The position numbers were made by a program, and so were the translations under genes. Shown here piece by piece: positions 29,613 through 40,122 of a stretch of 53,861 nucleotides of DNA (the first letter of the stretch is position 1; each line of letters starts with the position of its first letter). The notes beneath the pieces were generated by a model that saw nothing but the letters and a program-made list of their open reading frames with translations, was not told where the DNA came from and ran no database searches. The stretch is from Spirochaetales bacterium. Lineage in GTDB: Bacteria > Spirochaetota > JAAYUW01. The stretch lies in the NCBI GenBank assembly GCA_012797605.1, contig JAAZOT010000056.1, forward strand, positions 1-53,861, given 5' to 3'.

Positions 29613-32336
29613 TTATTTTATGTTAAAACCAAGTTCATTAAGAACTCTTAATAGAGAGTCGAAATTTTTGATTCCGCCTTGTGCAAAGTCATCTTTACCT
29701 CCAGCAGAACCTCCGGCTTTCTTAGTTATATTTTGTAGAAAATCTTTAGCCTTAATCTTTGAAGTATAATTTTTTGATACAACACATATAAGAGTTACTG
29801 ATTCATTTTGCTTATTTACAAAAATCGCAACCCCTTCTTTTTCAGCTTTGAACTTATCAGCATACTTTTTAATATCTTCTATAGATTCATTTTCAAATAT
29901 TACAAGATAATGCGGTATTGAGTCAATAAGATTTGCTTTTCCAATTATGGAGTTAAAATTAAAATCAATGACTTTGTTTTTTAGTATCTCATTTTCCTTT
30001 TTCAATTTTTCATAATCTTGTTTCAACTTCAATATTGTTTCTGTTGTTTTACTTTCATCTTTTATCATTAAGATTTCTGTCGTTTCTTTAGCTAACTTTC
30101 TTAAAGAGAATAGATTATTTAAGACACCCCATCCTGTTACTGCTTCAATCCTTCTTGTACCAGCTGCGATTGAGGTTTCCGAAGTTATAACAAATCCGCC
30201 AATAAAACCAGTATTTGGGCTATGAGTTCCTCCACAAAGCTCTAAAGAATATCCAGAGATTTCCACGACTCTTACGATATCTTGATATTTTTCAGTAAAA
30301 AGAGCCTTTGCATTCATTTTTTTTGCTTCATCCAAAGATAAACCATTATGAATAACAACAGGCAAATTTTCCATAATTTTTTCATTCACTTTCTTTTCTA
30401 TCTGATTTATCTGCTCTTCACTTAGGCTTTCATGATGCGGGAAATCAAATCTTAAATAATCCTCAGATACAAAAGAACCAGATTGCTGAACATGAGATCC
30501 AAGAATATCTATTAGTGCTTGATGAAGAAGATGAGTTGCTGTATGATTTCTCATGGTAGAAAATCTTTTTTCAATGTCAACTTTTAGAATAAATCTTAAT
30601 TTTTCAAACTGCTTTCTATCCAAAAGAATATCTTTCCCTTCCTCTAAGATGCAAAGATGAAGAGGACCTTTCTTAGTCTTAAAAACATTTTCAACTTTTA
30701 GTATGATATCTGCATTAGTCTTTAATATATCAGTCGCTTCACTTTTGATATTTTCTTTTAAATTATTAAATTCTTCATCATTGAACCCAAAGATATAACC
30801 AGAGTCCGAAACTTGTCCGCCACTTTCGGCATAAAATGGGGTTTTTTTGAAAAACAAAAGAACCTTATCACCATCAAAAGTATATGAAAGTAATGAAGAC
30901 TCTATGCAGAGCTTCTCTCTATCATATTCATATCCGACAAATTCAGAATCTGCCTTTTCGATTATATACCAACCCTCTTGATCAATTAAAGAAAAATCAT
31001 ATTGAGTCTTCACTGTTCTCGATTTTTCTCTTTGTTTTTCCATCAAAGATTCAAAACCTTTTTCATCTAGATTTATTCCATTTTCTTCGCACATTAGTTT
31101 CGTTAAATCTAAAGGGAAACCATAGGTATCATGTAAAGTAAAAACAGTTTCAGCATCAAGCACATTTTTCCCTTCTGCCTTAATCTTAGAAAGTTGTTCA
31201 TTGAAAAGCTCGAGTCCTTTATCCAAAGTTCTGTTGAACTTCTCCTCTTCGGCTTTTATTATATCCATTACAACCTTTTCTTTGACTCTAATCTCTTTAT
31301 AATATTCTCCCATCTTTGATGTCACTGCTGGAACTAGTTGATATAAAAATGGTTTTTTCATATTGAGATATCTTGATTGCCTTGCTGCTCTTCTAAGAAT
31401 TCTTCTGACTACGAACCCCCTTCCTTCATTGGATGGGTAAGCTCCGTCAGTAATTGCAAAAGTAAGCATCCTTATATGATCACATATTATCTGAAAAGGA
31501 ATCTTTTTTTCTTCAAAAGAAAATCCGGTTATTTCTGTAAGTTTCTTTATTATTGGTTCAAATAGATCTGTTTCATAGTTTGATGTTACATTTTGAACTA
31601 TAGCAAGTATCCTTTCTAATCCCATCCCCGTATCCACTGATTTAAAAGGAAGAGGTGTTAACTTGCCATTTGAATCCCTATTATATTGCATGAAAACATG
31701 ATTCCATACCTCTAAAAATCTATCACATCCACAAGTTACTGAGCAATCTGGTTTACCACATCCAACACCTGGTCCTTGATCGTAATATATCTCACTGCAT
31801 GGACCGCATGGCCCAGTTTCTCCCATGGACCAGAAATTTTCTTCGTCTCCTTTTTCTATATCGCCAAGTCTATATATTCTTTCTTCCGGAACACCTATTT
31901 CCTTTGCCCATATATCATAACTTTCATCATCATCTTTGTAAACTGAGACATATAATTTTGAAGGATCTAATTTTAGCACATTTACTAAAAAATCCCATCC
32001 CCACTTTAATGATTCTCTTTTATAATAATCTCCAAATGACCAGTTACCTAACATCTCAAAAAAAGTGTGGTGTCTTCCATCTCTTCCAACCTCTTCAAGA
32101 TCATTGTGCTTACCTGAAACCCTTATGCACTTTTGGGCACTTGCTGCTCTTTTTAATTCACTTTTTATCTCACCTAAAAAGATCTTCTTAAACTGATTCA
32201 TACCAGCATTGGTAAACAGTAATGTGGGATCATCATATGGAACAACAGGTGAAGATTCATAAATTTTATGATCCAGTTTTTTGAAATAATCTAAAAACAT
32301 ATTTCTAAGTTCATTGGAAGATATCATATAATACAC
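29613..32336 (-). CDS. alaS: Alanyl-tRNA synthetase
   Basis: MISSNELRNMFLDYFKKLDHKIYESSPVVPYDDPTLLFTNAGMNQFKKIFLG; HTATHLLHQAL; CGGTHSPNTG. Confidence 0.98.
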   Translation of the reverse strand: MYYMISSNELRNMFLDYFKKLDHKIYESSPVVPYDDPTLLFTNAGMNQFKKIFLGEIKSELKRAASAQKCIRVSGKHNDLEEVGRDGRHHTFFEMLGNWSFGDYYKRESLKWGWDFLVNVLKLDPSKLYVSVYKDDDESYDIWAKEIGVPEERIYRLGDIEKGDEENFWSMGETGPCGPCSEIYYDQGPGVGCGKPDCSVTCGCDRFLEVWNHVFMQYNRDSNGKLTPLPFKSVDTGMGLERILAIVQNVTSNYETDLFEPIIKKLTEITGFSFEEKKIPFQIICDHIRMLTFAITDGAYPSNEGRGFVVRRILRRAARQSRYLNMKKPFLYQLVPAVTSKMGEYYKEIRVKEKVVMDIIKAEEEKFNRTLDKGLELFNEQLSKIKAEGKNVLDAETVFTLHDTYGFPLDLTKLMCEENGINLDEKGFESLMEKQREKSRTVKTQYDFSLIDQEGWYIIEKADSEFVGYEYDREKLCIESSLLSYTFDGDKVLLFFKKTPFYAESGGQVSDSGYIFGFNDEEFNNLKENIKSEATDILKTNADIILKVENVFKTKKGPLHLCILEEGKDILLDRKQFEKLRFILKVDIEKRFSTMRNHTATHLLHQALIDILGSHVQQSGSFVSEDYLRFDFPHHESLSEEQINQIEKKVNEKIMENLPVVIHNGLSLDEAKKMNAKALFTEKYQDIVRVVEISGYSLELCGGTHSPNTGFIGGFVITSETSIAAGTRRIEAVTGWGVLNNLFSLRKLAKETTEILMIKDESKTTETILKLKQDYEKLKKENEILKNKVIDFNFNSIIGKANLIDSIPHYLVIFENESIEDIKKYADKFKAEKEGVAIFVNKQNESVTLICVVSKNYTSKIKAKDFLQNITKKAGGSAGGKDDFAQGGIKNFDSLLRVLNELGFNIK

Positions 32337-32402
32337 CTCGAATATAATTTTTTAATCAAATTTTCTGTTAATTATCATAAAATGAAGAAATTGCAGCTTA
32401 AA

Positions 32403-33011
32403 TTAGTTCTCTATTTCTGAAATAAATCTATTAAAAGCTTCAACAAATGCAGAATACGGAAATCCTCTAGATCTAATAAAAAATAAAGCTCTATCTTTAT
32501 TTTTTATCTTTTTCTTTTTTAATAGTTTATATACTATTTCAATTTCATCCTCGGTAGGATATATTTTATTCATCTTTTGGTTTATTTGGTCCACTTTATC
32601 TTTTCCTAAAACCAATATCAACTTTTGAATTATAAAAAAACGAGAAAAAAGATGATTTTCTTTATAGTATGAAATACTATTTTCTATAAGTCTTTCATCA
32701 TTAACAATTCTTTTATCTTTTAAAAATTCGATTCCATAAGTTATTTCTAATTCATTAAAACCTTTTTCTTTTAAGTATTCGATCAACTGTTTTTCACTAT
32801 ATGATTTATATTTTAATCTTTTCAATAAAGTTAAAACTACTTCTTTTTTCCTTACTTCTTCATATATCTTTTTAAATCTATCATCATCAATCTCACCAAT
32901 AGAAATTTGTTCTTTTTTTATTATTTTATCGGATAATACATAGGATGTTTGATTTTCATCCATCAAAGTTGAATAACCTTTTTTATATGGAATAATAGAT
33001 ATTATTTTCAT
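32403..33011 (-). CDS. recX: Regulatory protein RecX
   Basis: LKRLKYKSYSEKQLIEYLKEKGF...GIEFLKDKRIVNDERL...RALFFIRSRGFPYSAF. Confidence 0.88.
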   Translation of the reverse strand: MKIISIIPYKKGYSTLMDENQTSYVLSDKIIKKEQISIGEIDDDRFKKIYEEVRKKEVVLTLLKRLKYKSYSEKQLIEYLKEKGFNELEITYGIEFLKDKRIVNDERLIENSISYYKENHLFSRFFIIQKLILVLGKDKVDQINQKMNKIYPTEDEIEIVYKLLKKKKIKNKDRALFFIRSRGFPYSAFVEAFNRFISEIEN

Positions 33012-33026
33012 AACATAAAGTTAATA

Positions 33027-36000
33027 CTAAATTTCATTTTGTAAACTTAAAATAATTTTAAGAAGATCATCCATTAAAAATGGTTTTTGAATAGCTCTAT
33101 TAAAGCCGTATTTCTCAGGAAAACCTAATATTGGATCGTCAAAATATCCTGAAGATACTATTGCTAAAACCTCTTTATCTTTTTCTCTAATTTTTTCTAT
33201 GACTTCTCTTCCTCCTAAACCAGATTGAATAGTCAAATCAAGGATCAATAGATCATACTTTTCATTTTTTTCTATACTATTATAGAATAATTCAAGTGCT
33301 TTTTCTCCACTTTGAGCTTCATCAACTAGAAATCCTTTTTTAGTTAAGTATTTTGAAATTGTTTTTAATATTGATAATTCATCATCTAGCACTAAAATCC
33401 TTTTTATTTGTCTCATAGTCAAATCCTTTTGGTAAAACTTTTCCAGATCTAAATGATTTTGAGTAATGTTTTGTGAGTTTATAAAATCTGCTTCATTATC
33501 AACTTTTCTTTCTTTTTGAATTTCAAGTTCATCTTTTTTTGTTAAACAATCTATATTTTGTTTCCTTTTATTATTGCATGCAGGAAGATATATAATAAAT
33601 TGGGTTCCTTTATTCACTTCTGAAATTACCTCAATAAAACCACCATGCTGCTTTATTATTGAATAACATACCGAAAGACCAAGTCCTGTTCCACCTTTTT
33701 TAGTAGTAAAAAATGGATCAAATATTTTTTTAATATTTTCAGAAGAAATACCCTCTCCTTCGTCTTTGATACTTATAAAAATATAATCCCTTTCTTTAAA
33801 TTCTTTTTCATATTTATTATTAACAAGATTTTTATCATCACTATAAATATTTTTAGCTTCTACAAAAATTTTCCCAGGTTTTTTCATTGCTTGTCTTGCA
33901 TTAATGATCATATTTTCAATAACCTGAGAAATCATATTCTTGTCACATAAAACTGGATTCAAATCTTTATCAATATCAAATATTGGTTCTATATTTGAAC
34001 CAGCTAAGGCAAAGTTAGTAGTTTTATATATAATATCATTTAAATTTTCTTCATTTAATATTGGTTTTCCACCTTTAGAAAAAGTAAGTAACTGATTTGC
34101 CAAGGCTTTTGCTCTTTCCAAAGTATTTAATGCTAATAAAAGATTTTTTTTTGAGTCTTCTATAGAAGATTCATTTATAGCTAGATTAATAAAACCATAT
34201 ATACCGCCAAGCAAGTTGTTAAAATCATGAGCAATACCTGCTGCAAGTGTTGATAGTGATTCCAACTTACTAGCTCTATTTGCTTCTAAAAGTAATTTTA
34301 CCTTTTCAGTAACATCTCTAAAAACAAGGACAACCCCAACTAATTCTTTTTCAGTATTAATAATAGGGGCAGCGCTATCCTCTATCATATACCTTTCATC
34401 ATTTTTAGAAATTAAAATAGTATTATATGCTATACTTTTTACTTGAAGAGTTTTTATTACTTCGATTATTGGATTTTCAACTTTTAGACCTGTTTTTTCA
34501 TTAGTTATATTGAATATATCTGAAATTTTTCTCCCTATCGCTTCTTTCTCATCATAACCAGTTAATTTCTGTGCCACTTTATTTAATAATATCACATTTT
34601 CTTCTTTATCAGTTGCAATGACACCATCTGCTATGCTGTCTATTATGACTTTCAGCTTTTCTTTCTCTTCGTTTATAGATTTTTCTTTATCTTTTAAGTC
34701 AGTAATATCCTCATAAGTTCCTAAAACACCTATTACATTTTTATCTTCATCAAAAATAGGTACCTTATTGGATCTTAAATTCAACTTAACCCCATCAGAT
34801 CTTATCATTGTTTCTTCAAAAGACAAAAGAGCTTTTCCTGTTTCTATTATGTATCTATCATCATCAAGACATTTTTCAGCTTCAGTTTTATTAAAGAGAT
34901 CTAAGGAAGTTTTCCCTACTATCATTTGAGGATCATTTACTTCTGCATCTTTAGCGAAAAGAGTATTGCATCCTAAATATCTTAAATCTTTATCTTTCCA
35001 AAAGACTCTAACAGGTATATTTTTTAATATTGTATCCAAAAATCTATTGTTTTCTTTTAATTTTTGTTCTATCTCTTTTGATTTTGTTATATCTGCATGA
35101 ATTCCAAACATTAATAGAGGATTCCCTTTTTCATCGCGACTAATTAATTTACCTTTATCTAAAATCCAGATCCAATTTCCATTTTTATGCCTCATTCTTA
35201 TTTCGCATTCATAAAATTCTGTTTGACCGTTGTAATGTTTTTCAAGTTCCATGTATGTTTTTTTTACATCTTCAGGATTTGTTAAACTTTCCCAAGTTTT
35301 TAATGAAACAGGTTGAAGTTCTTTTAATTCGTATCCAAGTAATTTTGCCCATGTTTCATTATAAATGGTCTGTCCAGTTTGAATGTTCCAGATCCATGTA
35401 CCTAGATTCGCAGCATCAATAAGATTTTGAAGTTGTTCTTTTGATTCTTTTATTTGATTTTCAGCATTTTTAAGTTCGGTCATATCATTAAAAGAAAGTA
35501 AAATCGAATTTACCCCATTTATAATAAGATTATTGAAAAATCCATAAAACCATCTTGTTTTTTTATTCTTTGTTTTTATTTTTAATGTAAAGACATTGTT
35601 TTTTCTACTGAAAGACTTATTTAAATGATCTTTTATTTGTTCTTTGAAATCATCATCGACTAAATCCATTAATTCCATCTTAAAAAGCTCATGTAACTTG
35701 TAACCAGTCGTTTTTATAAATTGTGGATTTGCGTAGATAAATCTATCTTTTTGATATAATGCGATATTTAGTAGATTAGATTCTACTAGATTCTTAAAAA
35801 GTTGTTGTGATTCATAAAGTTCAAGTTCAGATTTCTTTTTATCGGTAATGTCGATATGAACTCCATATATCAAAAGTGGTTTCCCATCTTTAGTCCAATA
35901 TAAAACTTTACCTTTGTCTTCAATCCATCTATAACTACCATCTTTATGTTTCATCCTGATTTCACAGTTATAGAGCAGTATCTCATTATTTATATGTTTT

Positions 36001-36959
36001 TGTAAAAGCTTATCACTTTTCTCAAGATCCTCTGGATGAACAAGATTTCTCCATGTGTTTTCATTTAATGGAGAAAGTTCTTCCAATGTATAACCAAGCA
36101 TTTTAGCCCATTGTTCGTTATACTCTTTTTCTCCTGTTTGATAATTCCATTTCCAGGTTCCTATTTCAGCTGCTTCTACAACATAATTTAAGTATTCTAT
36201 TTCGGCTTGTATTTGTTTTTCAAGTCTTCTTTTTTCTGATATATCTTTAATATATACCGCAATATATTTTTTTTCATTTTCAATTACTTGAAAAGTTACT
36301 TCGACCGGAAAGAACTTATTACCTCTATTTTTTTTAACAGTTTCAAAAACACTACTAACACTTACTTTTTCTATTAAAGGCTCAAGTATTTGGGTAAATT
36401 GCTCGATTGTAACTTCTGGCAAAAGATCCAAAAGAATCATATTTTTTAATTCTTTTTCCGAAAAACCAGTTTCATTGATTGCAAATTGATTTAGCTCAAT
36501 AATTTTCCATGTTATTGGATCTATAATATATACTTCTTGTAATATGTTATAACCAATCTTGTAAAATAGATCTTTGACTTTTGAATCTGTTAACTTTTGA
36601 ACATACAAAGAAAAATATTCTTTTGACTCATAATTTAGTATTATTTTATAGTATTTATCTACCGAGTTTAAATTTATGAAAAATTCATTTTTATCTTTGT
36701 TAATAAGAATATCTTTTATTGAATTTAAAAATATATCCTTAAAGTTAGTTATATCTTCTAAACTGCTTCTATCAAAAATAGTATTTAATGACTCGAAGAA
36801 TTTTTCCTTCTCTTTTACTTCAAAATATTCAGCAAAAATTTGATTTCTACCTTCAATTTGAAAATCAATCGGTTCTTTTTTGTCAAATATTATTTTGTTA
36901 TATGAGTAACCGATTTTCAATAAATTTAAAAGAAAATCATCTCTTTCAATACTTAACAT
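33027..36959 (-). CDS. Multi-PAS hybrid sensor histidine kinase with C-terminal receiver
   Basis: Repeated PAS/PAC units; H-box LAAGIAHDFNNLLGG; HATPase DEGEGISSENIKKIFDPFFTTKKGGTGLGLS; REC RILVLDDELSILKT...DLLILDLTI. Confidence 0.95.
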   Translation of the reverse strand: MLSIERDDFLLNLLKIGYSYNKIIFDKKEPIDFQIEGRNQIFAEYFEVKEKEKFFESLNTIFDRSSLEDITNFKDIFLNSIKDILINKDKNEFFINLNSVDKYYKIILNYESKEYFSLYVQKLTDSKVKDLFYKIGYNILQEVYIIDPITWKIIELNQFAINETGFSEKELKNMILLDLLPEVTIEQFTQILEPLIEKVSVSSVFETVKKNRGNKFFPVEVTFQVIENEKKYIAVYIKDISEKRRLEKQIQAEIEYLNYVVEAAEIGTWKWNYQTGEKEYNEQWAKMLGYTLEELSPLNENTWRNLVHPEDLEKSDKLLQKHINNEILLYNCEIRMKHKDGSYRWIEDKGKVLYWTKDGKPLLIYGVHIDITDKKKSELELYESQQLFKNLVESNLLNIALYQKDRFIYANPQFIKTTGYKLHELFKMELMDLVDDDFKEQIKDHLNKSFSRKNNVFTLKIKTKNKKTRWFYGFFNNLIINGVNSILLSFNDMTELKNAENQIKESKEQLQNLIDAANLGTWIWNIQTGQTIYNETWAKLLGYELKELQPVSLKTWESLTNPEDVKKTYMELEKHYNGQTEFYECEIRMRHKNGNWIWILDKGKLISRDEKGNPLLMFGIHADITKSKEIEQKLKENNRFLDTILKNIPVRVFWKDKDLRYLGCNTLFAKDAEVNDPQMIVGKTSLDLFNKTEAEKCLDDDRYIIETGKALLSFEETMIRSDGVKLNLRSNKVPIFDEDKNVIGVLGTYEDITDLKDKEKSINEEKEKLKVIIDSIADGVIATDKEENVILLNKVAQKLTGYDEKEAIGRKISDIFNITNEKTGLKVENPIIEVIKTLQVKSIAYNTILISKNDERYMIEDSAAPIINTEKELVGVVLVFRDVTEKVKLLLEANRASKLESLSTLAAGIAHDFNNLLGGIYGFINLAINESSIEDSKKNLLLALNTLERAKALANQLLTFSKGGKPILNEENLNDIIYKTTNFALAGSNIEPIFDIDKDLNPVLCDKNMISQVIENMIINARQAMKKPGKIFVEAKNIYSDDKNLVNNKYEKEFKERDYIFISIKDEGEGISSENIKKIFDPFFTTKKGGTGLGLSVCYSIIKQHGGFIEVISEVNKGTQFIIYLPACNNKRKQNIDCLTKKDELEIQKERKVDNEADFINSQNITQNHLDLEKFYQKDLTMRQIKRILVLDDELSILKTISKYLTKKGFLVDEAQSGEKALELFYNSIEKNEKYDLLILDLTIQSGLGGREVIEKIREKDKEVLAIVSSGYFDDPILGFPEKYGFNRAIQKPFLMDDLLKIILSLQNEI

Positions 36960-37093
36960 TATTCTTCTGTTTATTATCTATAAATTTATTTTCGATAATT
37001 TCTTTTTACCCATTTTATTTTTATAGAACTTTTATTTTTAAAAAACAATTTATTCTATTAATTTGGTTTATATTAGTTTTAATTATAAGTTTA

Positions 37094-37504
37094 CTAATTT
37101 TTAAAATTATTTTTATCCTGCTTTAATGAGGTGATATCAATAAATGTAGTTATAAAATAGTATTTTTCAGGAGAATAAACATATATCTTATAATACTTCT
37201 TTAATGTCTCACTATATTGTTCAAACTCCATCTCGGTACCATTCAAAGCTATTTGGCCATATGCTTTAATCCAATCAAATGAATCATTTACAATATTTGG
37301 TAAGACCTGTTTTAATGTCTTGCCTATTATTTCAGATATTTTTAAGCCAGTCATTCTTTCAAAAGCTATATTTACATCTAAAAATTGATAGTCTATAGGT
37401 ATCCCTTTTTCATCAATAATTATCTTATGTAAAGCATAACCTAAGGGGGATTTATCAAAGATATTCTTATAAATTTGAATATCCATAAAATTCTCCTTTT
37501 GCAA
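37094..37504 (-). CDS. Standalone PAS-domain protein
   Basis: FDKSPLGYALHKIIIDEKGIPIDYQFLDVNIAFERMTGLKISEIIGKTLKQVLP. Confidence 0.8.
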   Translation of the reverse strand: MQKENFMDIQIYKNIFDKSPLGYALHKIIIDEKGIPIDYQFLDVNIAFERMTGLKISEIIGKTLKQVLPNIVNDSFDWIKAYGQIALNGTEMEFEQYSETLKKYYKIYVYSPEKYYFITTFIDITSLKQDKNNFKN

Positions 37505-37668
37505 ATATTATCAAAAATCATTATTACATTTATACAATATTAAAGTAAATTTTCAATATTTTTAGCCAATAATATTTTTAGTAAACGATGTTTTTCATAA
37601 ATAATATTTTCCATAAAAATAGTTTTATTATCTCAATTATCGCAAAATAATAAATAGCAAAAGATAAT

Positions 37669-37709
37669 AAAAAAAAGGCTGCTTAATGCTTTTAGGCAGC
37701 CTTTTTTTA
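37669..37709 (-). terminator. Rho-independent terminator downstream of rplM-rpsI
   Basis: Minus strand GGCTGC..GCAGCC stem followed by T8. Confidence 0.85.
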
Positions 37710-37747
37710 TTAACATTAAATAATCTAATTTTAATATTACTAAAATA

Positions 37748-38137
37748 TTATCTTTTAGAGAACTGGAATGATTTTCTCGCTTTTTTATGTCCATATTTCT
37801 TTCTTTCAACCATTCTTGGATCTCTTTTAAGAAAACCATTTGATTTTAAAATTGATCTATATTTTTCATCTATTTTGACCAAAGCCCTTGAGATACCATG
37901 TCTGATAGCCTCTGCTTGGGCATTAAAACCACCACCTTTAACATTAATAGTTACATCATATTTGCCAGTATTTTCTGTTAGATTGAAAGGTTGATAAATC
38001 ATTTCCTGTAATTCTGGTTGAGGAACATACTTGCTAATTTCTTTTTTATTTATAATAATATTGCCTTTACCAGGTTTTAATATTACTCTTGCAATTGCTG
38101 TTTTTCTTGAACCTTTGGACATTATCATTTTTTCCAT
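37748..38137 (-). CDS. rpsI: 30S ribosomal protein S9
   Basis: GSRKTAIARVILKPGKGNIIINKK...GGGFNAQAEAIRHGISRAL...RDPRMVERKKYGHKKARKSFQFSKR. Confidence 0.98.
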   Translation of the reverse strand: MEKMIMSKGSRKTAIARVILKPGKGNIIINKKEISKYVPQPELQEMIYQPFNLTENTGKYDVTINVKGGGFNAQAEAIRHGISRALVKIDEKYRSILKSNGFLKRDPRMVERKKYGHKKARKSFQFSKR

Positions 38138-38149
38138 CTATTGACTCCT

Positions 38150-38593
38150 TTATTCATCAAAAGTAACAACTTTAGGATTCTGTGCTGAATGTGGATGATC
38201 AGCATCGGCGTATATTTTTAAGTTCCTTAATAATTTTCTACCCATTTTATTGTGTGGAAGCATTCCTTTTACAGCAATCTCAAGTGGCTTTTCTGGATGT
38301 TTTTCAAGAAGTTTTTCATAACTAGCACTTTTTATTCCACCAGGCGCTTTTGAATGCCAATAATAAATCTTATCCTGCTGCTTATTTCCAGTAACTTTAA
38401 TGTGTCTAGCATTTATAACAATAACATTATCGCCATTATCCCAGTATGGAACATAATCAGCTTTATTTTTCCCTTGCAATATATTTGAAATAAAAGAAGC
38501 AAGTCTTCCAAGTGTTTTACCTTTAGCATCAATTAAAATCCAATTTTTCTGGATTTCAGATGGTTTTCTTAAAACAGTTTTATAAACAATCAT
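38150..38593 (-). CDS. rplM: 50S ribosomal protein L13
   Basis: WILIDAKGKTLGRLASFISNILQGKNKADYVPYWDNGDNVIVINA; start assigned at Met21 of track ORF because the upstream part overlaps the promoter. Confidence 0.97.
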   Translation of the reverse strand: MIVYKTVLRKPSEIQKNWILIDAKGKTLGRLASFISNILQGKNKADYVPYWDNGDNVIVINARHIKVTGNKQQDKIYYWHSKAPGGIKSASYEKLLEKHPEKPLEIAVKGMLPHNKMGRKLLRNLKIYADADHPHSAQNPKVVTFDE

Positions 38594-38638
38594 ATTAACC
38601 TCTTCGATACTTAAAACAGTCATTAATGAAGTAGTCAA

Positions 38639-38666
38639 TAGATACATTAACAATATTTTTTGTCAA
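38639..38666 (-). promoter_or_regulatory. Promoter upstream of rplM-rpsI
   Basis: TTGACA (38666..38661), 16-nt spacer, TATCTA (38644..38639). Confidence 0.55.
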
Positions 38667-38706
38667 GAAGATTTGCTAAATAAAAAATTTTATATAATAT
38701 AAAGCC

Positions 38707-40110
38707 ATGAAAAAATTAAGAATAATTTTTTTAACAATCATCTTTTCCCTTATTTTATTTTTTTATTATAATATTTTTTTGCAAAAAATAAGCTACGATG
38801 AAAAAAATATCTTTGAATTGTTTAATAAATATAAAAATGATTTATATTCAATGGTTAATTCATCTATTAAAAATGATAATAATTCGGATGAAGGATTTAA
38901 CCAGGAATATAAGATTCAAAATTTTATTTCATCAATTATAAAAAAGAATGGAATATATTCATTTGATGAAGAAACTGGCTTTTTAAATAAGTTTACTTCT
39001 TATATTGTAAATTTTACTAAAGAACCAGTATTAACAGTTTTAGATAAAAATAATAAAGTAATAAAAAAATACAAATATAGAAGTGATTTTAACATCAAAA
39101 TAATTGAAAATTCTCAAAACATTTCTATTACACAAAAAGCATATACCTTAGTAGATCCGACCTGTTTTGAACCAAAAAAAGGAGACATACTTTTAATTTC
39201 AAGTGCATATTATTCAGAAAAATACGATACAATATTGAATGATTCAAAAGTATTTGCAATAATTACAGACATATCTGAAAAAAAAATAACAAATAGTTAT
39301 AATATATTTTTTGGATATAAAAATAAATATAAAAATGACCAAATGAAGAACAATAATTCTAGCTTTTATAAAATATTTGTAAAACCAGATGTCTTTTCTG
39401 AGCTTGCATCTTATACTTACCAAAATTATAGGATTCATATTGAAGCAAATTGGGAGATAACAGAAAAAGAATTCTTCCAAAATACTGCTTTTTTCCCAGG
39501 AAAAATAAAAGATGAGCTTATTATTTTTCAAGTCCCAATATTAAATAATATTGAATCTATTGCATTAACTTTACCTTTTTTAAACATATTAAATTCAAAT
39601 AAAAACAGATTAAATAGATCAGTTATCTTTTTCTTTTCAAATAAGTCTATTGAAGATTTCCCTTCTGAATTGAATTTCATAAATTCATTCAAGAATTTTC
39701 CTAAAGATACAAAAGTATTGATATTAGAAAACTTACCAGGGTCTGAAATAAACCTTCTTACCTTTTTAACTAATAAAAATAAAGACAGATTAAGCGGTTT
39801 TACCAAAGAAATAACTGGTTTTTTAAAAAGAAATGGAATATATTGTAATATTAACTATTATGACACAGAAAGCAATCATTTCCCTTATATTTTCAATAGA
39901 ATTCCAGCAATCACAATGGATTTGAATTTTGAATCAACTAATAATACCGAAATAAGCTACTTTAAGATCTATTCAAATTTGATTTATTATCTAATAACTG
40001 AAATTCCTTTACTTTATAAATTATTTTTTCTTATTATTATAATAATTTATTTTTCTTTGCTTATAATTTTTACAGCGATGAATTACAAAAAAGATGTTGA
40101 TAAAGATTGA
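38707..40110 (+). CDS. Membrane-bound M28-like protein, probably catalytically degenerate
   Basis: PA-like region then ESNHFPYIFNRIPAITMDL resembling the M28 C-terminal SDHxPF..GIPA motif; metal-ligand motifs absent; N- and C-terminal TMs. Confidence 0.5.
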   Translation: MKKLRIIFLTIIFSLILFFYYNIFLQKISYDEKNIFELFNKYKNDLYSMVNSSIKNDNNSDEGFNQEYKIQNFISSIIKKNGIYSFDEETGFLNKFTSYIVNFTKEPVLTVLDKNNKVIKKYKYRSDFNIKIIENSQNISITQKAYTLVDPTCFEPKKGDILLISSAYYSEKYDTILNDSKVFAIITDISEKKITNSYNIFFGYKNKYKNDQMKNNNSSFYKIFVKPDVFSELASYTYQNYRIHIEANWEITEKEFFQNTAFFPGKIKDELIIFQVPILNNIESIALTLPFLNILNSNKNRLNRSVIFFFSNKSIEDFPSELNFINSFKNFPKDTKVLILENLPGSEINLLTFLTNKNKDRLSGFTKEITGFLKRNGIYCNINYYDTESNHFPYIFNRIPAITMDLNFESTNNTEISYFKIYSNLIYYLITEIPLLYKLFFLIIIIIYFSLLIIFTAMNYKKDVDKD

Positions 40111-40122
40111 TAATAAAAATTT

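Noticed and set aside
30884-32191. Several + strand ORFs inside alaS (30884..31141, 31377..31565, 31799..32191)
   Set aside because: Antisense to a strongly conserved housekeeping gene; no recognisable domains.
36788-37126. + strand 112-aa hydrophobic ORF across the histidine kinase start
   Set aside because: Antisense to the N-terminal coding region and spacer; hydrophobicity is expected from T-rich sequence, no clear RBS or family.
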